The notes beneath the pieces are model-generated. The model was not told the origin of the DNA and ran no database searches. It was given only the letters and a program-made list of their open reading frames with translations. The position numbers were made by a program, and so were the translations under genes. 6,030 nucleotides of DNA, from positions 1-6,030 of the forward strand of contig JASHUH010000055.1 of assembly GCA_030040115.1 (NCBI GenBank), in the 5' to 3' direction. Shown here piece after piece: positions 1 to 4,409 of this stretch. This DNA is from Acidobacteriaceae bacterium. Its GTDB lineage: Bacteria > Acidobacteriota > Terriglobia > Terriglobales > Acidobacteriaceae. Numbering within the stretch: position 1 is the stretch's first letter; each line of letters starts with the position of its first letter.

Positions 1-1647
1 GTCCGCCACGGGGCCGAGAAGGCCGTCGTCTCCTGCGTCTTCGAGTCCACCCCCGGCGCCGAAGCCATCCTCGAACAAAACGGCATCGACGCCGACGGCC
101 CCGACATCATCCTGCGTCGCGAAATTTTCTCCACCGGCAAAGGCCGCGTCTTTGTCAACAATCAGCCCGCCACCGTCGCCGTCCTCAAGCAGCTCGCGCC
201 CGAGTTGGCCCTGGTCCACGCCCAAACCGAGACTCTTTCCAGCTTCGATCAATCCCAGCAACGGATCCTCCTCGACCGCTTCGCCGCCATTTCCACGCGG
301 GCCGTCGCCCAAGCTCACGACCGCTGGCGCGCCGCCCAAACAAAACTCGACGACCTGCTCCAAGGCGAGCAGGACCGCCTGCGCATGGTCGATCTCTGGA
401 CCTACCAGCGCCAGGAAATCGAGTCCGCCCATCTCCAGCCCGGCGAAGACGAAGCCCTCGCAACCGACAAGCGTGTCCTCGCCAACGCCGAAAAACTCTA
501 CGCCGCCGCCATGAGCGCCTTCGACCAGCTCTACGAGGGCGGCGCCAGCGCCGAAGCCGCTCTCCGCGCCGCCCTCCGCAATGTTGAAGAACTCGCCCGC
601 TACGACGCCCGTTTTACTGAGTCCGCGCAGCAGCTCGCCTCCGCCCGCGCCGTCGTCGCCGATGTCGCCGCCACCCTGCGCGATTACGCCGCAGGCATCG
701 ACGCCTCGCCCGACCGCCTCGCCGAAATCGAAGACCGCCTCGCCCTTCTCGATCGCCTCAAGCGCAAATACGGCCACTCCGTCGCTGAAATCATCGCCTT
801 TGGCGAAGACGCAGCCCGCAAGCTTGCCGAAGTCGAAGACCGCGACGACATCCTCAAAGCGCTCCGCGCCGCTCTCGAACAAGCGTCAAAGGAGTATCAA
901 AAAGCCGCCGCGATCCTCACCGCCGAGCGCCGCGCCGCCGCCCAAAAGCTCACCCGCCTTGCCGAAGCCCAAATCAATTCCCTTGCCATGAAGGCCCACT
1001 TCCAAGTCGCTGTCGAATCCGCCGATTCTTCAGCCAGTTCGATGGGGGGTACGGCCTCGGGGGCAACGCGCTCGGAGGGTACGGGTTTGCAGGGTACGGG
1101 CTTTAGCCCGTACATGGAAGCTTCAGACTCGGAGGGGGCTTCAGCCCCTGAGGGAAACTCCGCCTGGACCGCTCACGGCTGGGATCGCATCGAATTCCGC
1201 ATCGCCACCAACCCCGGCGAACTTCTCAAGCCCCTCATCGAAATCGCCTCCGGCGGCGAATTGTCCCGAGTTCTGCTCGCTCTTAAAGTGACAGTTGAAG
1301 AAAGCTCGACCAAAATCAACAAAAACCGCCCTACTCCGCGCACCCTCGTCTTCGACGAAATCGATATCGGCATCGGTGGCCGCGCCGCCGAAGCCGTGGG
1401 CCAAAAACTCAAAGCCCTTGGCCGCGTCCAGCAGGTCCTCTGCGTTACCCACCTGCCCCAGATCGCCGCCTTCGCCGACCAGCATCTGGCGGTCGAGAAG
1501 CGCGAAACCCCGAACCGGACTAAAACCCAGATCCGCACCCTCGACGATCAGGCTCGCACCCGTGAAGTCGCCCGGATGTTAAGCGGGGCCAAAGTCACGG
1601 AAACCAGTCTCCAGCACGCCGCCCAAATGATCGCCGCCAGCCGATAG
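1..1647 (+). CDS. recN: DNA repair protein RecN (SMC-like ATPase), 5' partial
   Basis: RecN is a cytoplasmic SMC-like ATPase that helps hold and repair DNA ends during recombinational repair of double-strand breaks. The reading frame is open from base 1 and ends at TAG 1645-1647, giving 548 visible residues. Compared by eye with E. coli RecN (about 553 residues), roughly 55 N-terminal residues including the Walker A loop lie outside the window. The opening VRHGAEKA matches the family segment that follows Walker A. Residues about 90-335 are long Ala/Glu/Arg-rich helices expected to form the coiled coil. The C-terminal ATPase lobe is complete: ABC signature SGGELSR at 417-423, Walker B LVFDE with D452 and E453, and VTHLPQ with H484. 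The part between FQVAVES and GWDRIEF is about 44 residues longer than in E. coli, because of a repeat-built insertion described separately. Codons outside the insertion end mostly in C. Function is certain; whether the insertion is tolerated is inferred only from the intact downstream motifs. Confidence 0.96.
   Translation, partial: VRHGAEKAVVSCVFESTPGAEAILEQNGIDADGPDIILRREIFSTGKGRVFVNNQPATVAVLKQLAPELALVHAQTETLSSFDQSQQRILLDRFAAISTRAVAQAHDRWRAAQTKLDDLLQGEQDRLRMVDLWTYQRQEIESAHLQPGEDEALATDKRVLANAEKLYAAAMSAFDQLYEGGASAEAALRAALRNVEELARYDARFTESAQQLASARAVVADVAATLRDYAAGIDASPDRLAEIEDRLALLDRLKRKYGHSVAEIIAFGEDAARKLAEVEDRDDILKALRAALEQASKEYQKAAAILTAERRAAAQKLTRLAEAQINSLAMKAHFQVAVESADSSASSMGGTASGATRSEGTGLQGTGFSPYMEASDSEGASAPEGNSAWTAHGWDRIEFRIATNPGELLKPLIEIASGGELSRVLLALKVTVEESSTKINKNRPTPRTLVFDEIDIGIGGRAAEAVGQKLKALGRVQQVLCVTHLPQIAAFADQHLAVEKRETPNRTKTQIRTLDDQARTREVARMLSGAKVTETSLQHAAQMIAASR
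1047..1106 (+). repeat. Degenerate 15-base tandem repeat inside recN
   Basis: Four 15-base units start at 1047, 1062, 1077 and 1092. The last two share GGGTACGGG followed by a T-rich tail. The first begins GGGTACGG, and the second (GGCAACGCG...) is the most diverged. Because 15 is a multiple of three the units stay in frame and encode five-residue blocks that mostly start with Gly-Thr, ending in the short motif GTGFSPY. The stretch is G-rich on the coding strand, whereas the flanking recN codons are C-rich, which suggests a separate origin. It lies in the loop just before the C-terminal ATPase lobe. Confidence 0.7.
1094..1113. repeat. Perfect inverted repeat (9-base arms) inside recN
   Basis: GTACGGGCT at 1094-1102 and its exact reverse complement AGCCCGTAC at 1105-1113 are separated by TT. 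In the mRNA the innermost pairs would open to give a small loop. The palindrome directly follows the 15-base tandem units and encodes part of GTGFSPY. Its form is like that of REP or RPE-type small palindromic elements that can insert in frame into coding sequence. Whether this exact element recurs in the genome cannot be seen here. Confidence 0.75.
1134..1149. repeat. Second short inverted repeat inside recN
   Basis: GGGGCT at 1135-1140 pairs with AGCCCC at 1143-1148 around TC, and a G-T wobble at 1134/1149 extends the stem. The core GGGCTTCAGCCC resembles the core GGGCTTTAGCCC of the palindrome at 1094-1113, so the two are probably related copies lying 41 bases apart. It encodes EGASAPE in the RecN insertion. 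Confidence 0.6.
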
Positions 1648-1670
1648 AAGCGAGCGGCGCCCTCCCTGGT

Positions 1671-1679
1671 TGATACACT
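1671..1679 (+). promoter_or_regulatory. Putative extended -10 promoter of dapD, short or no leader
   Basis: TGATACACT reads as an extended -10 (TG, one base, then TACACT). The hexamer ends at 1679, nine bases before the dapD ATG at 1689, so transcription would begin at or almost at the start codon. No convincing -35 lies 16-18 bases upstream. Only a weak GGA (1681-1683) could serve as Shine-Dalgarno. The same TACACT precedes two other genes in this window. Readthrough from recN, 41 bases away, is an alternative. Confidence 0.4.
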
Positions 1680-1688
1680 CGGAATGCG

Positions 1689-2603
1689 ATGAACCTCGAC
1701 AAGCTGCAGGAAAGCATCGAGCGGTGCTTCGCCGCCGGGCCGGCCGCTGCCCAGGACCCCGCCGCCGTGCCTGCCTTTCTCGAATTGCGTGCGGCGCTCG
1801 AAGCCGGCCAGGTGCGCGCCGCCTCGCCCGACGCGGAATCGACCACCGGCTGGCGCGTGAACGCCTGGGTCAAGCAGGGCATCCTGCTCGGCTTCCGGCT
1901 CGGCGCGCTGGAAGAGATGCCGCCGGCTCACGGCAGGCCTTCTTCCCAGACCGAAACCACTCCCGATGCCCCCTCGCCGGGCGCACTTCCGCACCCGCTC
2001 GCATTCGTTGACAAGAACACCTATCCCGCGCGCCGTTTCACCGCCGCCGATGGCGTGCGCCTTGTCCCCGGCGGCTCTTCGGTGCGCGCCGGCGCCTTCC
2101 TGGCGCGCGGCGTGGTGTGCATGCCGCCCATGTACATCAACGCCGGCTCCTATGTGGACGAGGGCTCGATGGTCGACTCCCACGCCTTGGTCGGCTCCTG
2201 CGCGCAAATCGGCAAACGCGTGCATTTGAGCGCGGCGGCGCAGATCGGCGGCGTTCTCGAGCCGGTGAACGCCAGCCCGGTGATTGTTGAAGACGATGTC
2301 CTGGTGGGCGGCAATTGCGGCGTCTACGAGGGAACCATCGTGCGGCGGGGCGCCGTGCTCGCCGCCGGGACCATCCTCACCCGCGGCACGCCGCTCTTCG
2401 ATCTGGCCGGCGAGCGAATCCTCAGAGCCACGCCCGATTTACCCCTCATCGTTCCCGCAAACGCGGTCGTCGTCCCCGGCGCGCGCGCCATCGCCAAAGG
2501 CAAAGGCCGGGACTGGGGACTAAGCCTCTACGCCCCCGTCATCGTGAAATATCGCGACGACAAGACCCACTTGAGCACCGCTCTCGAAGACCTGTTGCGC
2601 TAA
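1689..2603 (+). CDS. dapD: 2,3,4,5-tetrahydropyridine-2,6-dicarboxylate N-succinyltransferase
   Basis: DapD is a cytoplasmic enzyme that transfers succinyl from succinyl-CoA to tetrahydrodipicolinate in the succinylase branch of the diaminopimelate/lysine pathway, supplying lysine and peptidoglycan precursors. The 304-residue product has the family layout: an N-terminal helical domain (1-75, with WVKQGILLGFRLG at 60-72), then a left-handed beta helix of hexapeptide repeats (about 133-245), then a C-terminal segment with SLYAPVIVKY (289-298). The family block YVDEGSMVD...VGSCAQIGK...GGVLEP spans about 155-192. D163 aligns with Asp141 of E. coli DapD, while the Glu189 position appears to be Gly211 in a GGNCGVYEG segment. 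The protein is about 30 residues longer than E. coli DapD (274), mainly through a Pro/Ser-rich linker at about 77-105. ATG 1689 is chosen because the upstream ATG at 1684 meets a stop after two codons. It runs 41 bases behind recN and converges on thpR with a 22-base gap and no clear terminator. Confidence 0.95.
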   Translation: MNLDKLQESIERCFAAGPAAAQDPAAVPAFLELRAALEAGQVRAASPDAESTTGWRVNAWVKQGILLGFRLGALEEMPPAHGRPSSQTETTPDAPSPGALPHPLAFVDKNTYPARRFTAADGVRLVPGGSSVRAGAFLARGVVCMPPMYINAGSYVDEGSMVDSHALVGSCAQIGKRVHLSAAAQIGGVLEPVNASPVIVEDDVLVGGNCGVYEGTIVRRGAVLAAGTILTRGTPLFDLAGERILRATPDLPLIVPANAVVVPGARAIAKGKGRDWGLSLYAPVIVKYRDDKTHLSTALEDLLR

Positions 2604-2625
2604 AAAATGACGGCTGAAACGGAAA

Positions 2626-3198
2626 TCATGAACCTCCAAACGGGCTGCCCGCTGAATCCTCCAGCGGAAAGCGGGCGCGCACCTCGTACTTGGAACCTGC
2701 CGGCGATAGGTGGCTCTCGTAGAGAAGGAACTCCCGGGCGACAAAGCTCGTGAACGCCGGCTGGGCGTGGATTCCGGCTTGGAGCTGGCGAAGCTGGCGT
2801 CCGCGGTCATCGCGCTTTGAGCGCGCCAGCGTGATGTGGGGATGAAATGGACGGGCTTCGGACGCAAATCCGCAGGGCTCAGTAGCCCCAACCACGCGCT
2901 GCTGGAGCGCAATGAGTTCAGGCGTAAGCGCGACATCCGCAAAGAATACTCCGGCGCGGTCGAAAAATCCCAGCGCGCCCAACTGCACTTTAAATCCCGC
3001 CGCGTGCACCTCACCCAGCCGCGCCGTCAGGCAGTCGTACCGATCCGGGCTGGCGTTGCCCAAAAATTGCAGGGTAATATGCCAGGATTCGGGCGCCGCC
3101 CAGCGCAGGTTCCCGGCCTTGGCGCGCAGCCGCGGGCATAAAGCATCCAGTTCGGCAACCACGGATTTCGATAGGGGCACGCCGATAAAGAGCCGCAT
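2626..3198 (-). CDS. thpR: RNA 2',3'-cyclic phosphodiesterase (ThpR/LigT, 2H family)
   Basis: This 190-residue protein belongs to the 2H phosphoesterase superfamily. Bacterial ThpR/LigT enzymes hydrolyse RNA 2',3'-cyclic phosphates to 2'-phosphates, and some ligate tRNA half molecules with a 2'-5' bond in vitro; the physiological role is unsettled. It opens with the typical MRLFIGVPL strand. Both catalytic motifs are present: H40-I-T-L within ESWHITLQFLG, and H121-I-T-L within RPFHPHITLAR. Length fits the family (about 175-195). ATG 3196-3198 is the natural start because MRLFI is the conserved N terminus. No Shine-Dalgarno is visible, but a -10-like TACACT sits 8 bases before the ATG, suggesting a leaderless transcript. 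It lies 59 bases downstream of the NarL-type regulator on the same strand, so it could also be the second gene of that operon. No signal peptide or membrane segment is seen. Confidence 0.93.
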   Translation of the reverse strand: MRLFIGVPLSKSVVAELDALCPRLRAKAGNLRWAAPESWHITLQFLGNASPDRYDCLTARLGEVHAAGFKVQLGALGFFDRAGVFFADVALTPELIALQQRVVGATEPCGFASEARPFHPHITLARSKRDDRGRQLRQLQAGIHAQPAFTSFVAREFLLYESHLSPAGSKYEVRARFPLEDSAGSPFGGS

Positions 3199-3206
3199 AC
3201 GGGCTT

Positions 3207-3212
3207 AGTGTA
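3207..3212 (-). promoter_or_regulatory. Putative -10 element of thpR
   Basis: On the minus strand TACACT (within CCTTACACT, 3215 down to 3207) ends 8 bases before the thpR ATG. A start point the usual 6-8 bases after a -10 would fall on or next to the ATG, implying leaderless mRNA. No good -35 is seen. The nine bases CCTTACACT also occur upstream of the fusion gene at 4387-4395. Confidence 0.4.
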
Positions 3213-3226
3213 AGGCGATTCCACGA

Positions 3227-3238
3227 GCCACGCGTGGC
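3227..3238. repeat. 12-base perfect palindrome between regulator and thpR
   Basis: GCCACGCGTGGC equals its own reverse complement. It lies in the 59-base gap after the regulator's stop and about 14 bases upstream of the thpR -10-like hexamer. As RNA it would form only a four-pair hairpin with no U run, so a terminator is unlikely. A dimeric protein binding site upstream of thpR is possible but unsupported beyond symmetry. Confidence 0.3.
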
Positions 3239-3257
3239 CGCCTGTGCCCGAATGCGC

Positions 3258-3938
3258 CTAAGCGACCGCGCTCGGCGCAGCTTGCTCTTCGGCTTCCAGC
3301 TTGCTTCCCACTTCGGCCGCGGCTTGCGCCAGCACCCGGTGATGGATCGTAAACAACGCCAGTTCCAGGCGGTCGCTCACCCCGGTCTTATCGTAGACGG
3401 AACGCAGATAATTTTTGATCACCTGTTCGGTGGTCTTCAGCCGCAGGGCAATTTCCCGGTTCTTGCAGCCTTGCACGATCAATGCCACAATTCGCATTTC
3501 CTTGGGCGTGAGCCGGTCCCTGACCCGCGTGCCCACCAGGTCCTGTTCCGGCGATCCCGGTTGCAACACCTGTTGCGGGTACCAGATTTCGCCCGCCGCC
3601 ACCCGGCGCACGCACTCCGCCAGCGCCGGTCCGGTGACGCTGCGGAAGACCACCCCGCGAAACCCCTGTTGCAGATAGCTGCTGGCAGGTTCGGTGTTTT
3701 CCGCAATCACGATGCCGCGGCTGCCGGTGGTTTCAAGCAGCATCAGCAAGCGCGTCACATCGGGATGCAACGAGGACGCAAACAGCACAATGGAACCCGG
3801 GAATGTCGAAATCGCGTGATACATCCGGTCCACGTCGGTGCATTGAGCGATGATGCGCAAATCCTCGTCCATCGCCAGCACCTTGGCGGTGCCGGCGCGA
3901 AATATGGCCTGGGAATCGGCCAGGATGATCTTATTCAT
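3258..3938 (-). CDS. NarL/LuxR-family response regulator with degenerate receiver domain
   Basis: This 226-residue transcription factor has an N-terminal CheY-like receiver fold (about 1-122) and a C-terminal LuxR/GerE helix-turn-helix (about 142-200). The DNA-binding part is typical: LTPKEMRIV at 143-151, then NREIALRLKTTEQ, then VIKNYLRSVYDKTGVSDRLEL. The receiver is atypical. The acidic pair is reduced to D8-S9. The phosphoacceptor Asp expected after strand beta-3 is absent (IVLFASSLHP, 50-59). The conserved Lys of beta-5 is Arg99 (VVFRS). It therefore probably works without classical Asp phosphorylation. A 23-residue Ala/Glu-rich tail follows the HTH. Start ATG 3936-3938 is preferred because GGGGGA lies 6 bases upstream and MNKIILADSQ begins beta-1 directly; an ATG at 3960-3962 would add eight residues but include that ribosome binding site. 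It is divergent from the fusion gene and upstream of thpR. Target genes are unknown. Confidence 0.9.
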   Translation of the reverse strand: MNKIILADSQAIFRAGTAKVLAMDEDLRIIAQCTDVDRMYHAISTFPGSIVLFASSLHPDVTRLLMLLETTGSRGIVIAENTEPASSYLQQGFRGVVFRSVTGPALAECVRRVAAGEIWYPQQVLQPGSPEQDLVGTRVRDRLTPKEMRIVALIVQGCKNREIALRLKTTEQVIKNYLRSVYDKTGVSDRLELALFTIHHRVLAQAAAEVGSKLEAEEQAAPSAVA

Positions 3939-3944
3939 GACTCG

Positions 3945-3950
3945 TCCCCC
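3945..3950 (-). promoter_or_regulatory. Ribosome binding site fixing the regulator start
   Basis: GGGGGA on the minus strand lies 6 bases before ATG 3938. It is the clearest Shine-Dalgarno before any start in this window and favours the 226-residue product over the one beginning at 3962. Confidence 0.6.
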
Positions 3951-4177
3951 GCCTGCTCGCATTCGTCATCCGAAAACCCTCGCGTCACCACTTTTTCTCA
4001 ATTCCGAACTCCGGCCCGCTCCACCATGGCCCGTTCTGTGGCTCCATTCAAGACTATCGGCAAGGCAGCACAAGTCTTGGCAATGTCCACCTTTGCAACA
4101 CAGCCAACCTCTCCATCTTCCGCCGCCCGCGAGGCGTCCGATGAGTCACCACCTACAGTATGTTTCCCAGGACTGAG

Positions 4178-4183
4178 ATTATA
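4178..4183 (-). promoter_or_regulatory. Putative -10 of the NarL-type regulator
   Basis: A perfect TATAAT reads leftward toward the regulator, 239 bases before its ATG. A TTGCAC (4192-4197) lies upstream but only 8 bases away, too close to be its -35. At 17 bases the sequence is ACTGGA, a poor match. The hexamer alone could arise by chance, but it falls in a noncoding region with the correct orientation. Confidence 0.35.
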
Positions 4184-4337
4184 GCCTGCCTGTGCAAGCT
4201 TCCAGTAAAAAATTGCGCAAAGCGGACCCGTGCGACCCATTCGCGCAAACCGCATTTCTCCTTCTGCTGTACAGCGAAGGCGGGACTCAACGGTGAATTC
4301 CCGCAAAGAATCGCGCCCTCGATCGAAATCGCAAGGG

Positions 4338-4352
4338 CTCCCTGTGAGGGAG
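4338..4352. repeat. Inverted repeat upstream of the fusion gene promoter
   Basis: CTCCCT (4338-4343) and AGGGAG (4347-4352) are exact reverse complements around GTG. The centre is about 45 bases upstream of the TACACT hexamer, a place where an activator or repressor dimer could bind. There is no T run, and it precedes a gene rather than following one, so a terminator is unlikely. Confidence 0.35.
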
Positions 4353-4389
4353 AACCGCCCTGGCGCCCCGAAATGGTGTGCCTGGGCCT

Positions 4390-4395
4390 TACACT
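4390..4395 (+). promoter_or_regulatory. Putative -10 of the fusion gene
   Basis: TACACT within CCTTACACT (4387-4395) ends 14 bases before ATG 4410, so a leader of only about 7 bases is predicted. No -35-like hexamer is evident 16-18 bases upstream. The bases from here to the ATG resemble those before thpR, with six extra bases (GAGCAT). No convincing Shine-Dalgarno precedes the ATG. Confidence 0.4.
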
Positions 4396-4409
4396 GAGCA
4401 TGAGCCCAT

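Larger units (their letters stand above)
3939..4409. other. Divergent intergenic control region
   Basis: These 471 bases separate the NarL-type regulator (leftward) from the fusion gene (rightward). They are visibly less GC-rich than the genes, and frames crossing them lack the strong G/C third-position bias of the real genes. In order they hold the regulator's ribosome binding site (3945-3950); a possible 12-codon upstream ORF on the minus strand (3931-3969); a leftward TATAAT (4178-4183); a 6-base-arm inverted repeat (4338-4352); and a rightward TACACT (4390-4395). I see no RNA gene and no riboswitch class that I recognise. If the TATAAT is used, the regulator mRNA has a leader of about 230 bases, long enough for structure or small-ORF control. 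Confidence 0.6.

Noticed and set aside
1548..2225. Minus-strand open frame of 225 codons
   Set aside because: Antisense to the recN end and dapD; a His/Gly/Arg-rich composition typical of a shadow frame.
2604..2625. Bidirectional terminator between dapD and thpR
   Set aside because: The gap has only an A run after the dapD stop and no inverted repeat able to form a stem.
3227..3238. Rho-independent terminator after the regulator
   Set aside because: The palindrome forms only a four-pair stem and has no U tract after it.
3258..3962. Longer version of the NarL-type regulator starting at 3962
   Set aside because: The extra eight residues (MRAGGGRV) are encoded by the Shine-Dalgarno region, and the beta-1 strand starts directly at MNKIILAD.
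3931..3995. Eighteen-codon GTG frame ending in ATGA overlap with the regulator
   Set aside because: The overlap is neat, but the start has no good ribosome binding site and it competes with the better placed ATG frame at 3969.
3234..4184. Plus-strand open frame of 316 codons
   Set aside because: It is the reverse-strand shadow of the NarL-type regulator, whose domains are recognisable, and it has no family resemblance itself.
4178..4197. TTGCAC plus TATAAT as a full -35/-10 pair
   Set aside because: The two hexamers are only 8 bases apart; sigma70-type promoters need about 16-18.
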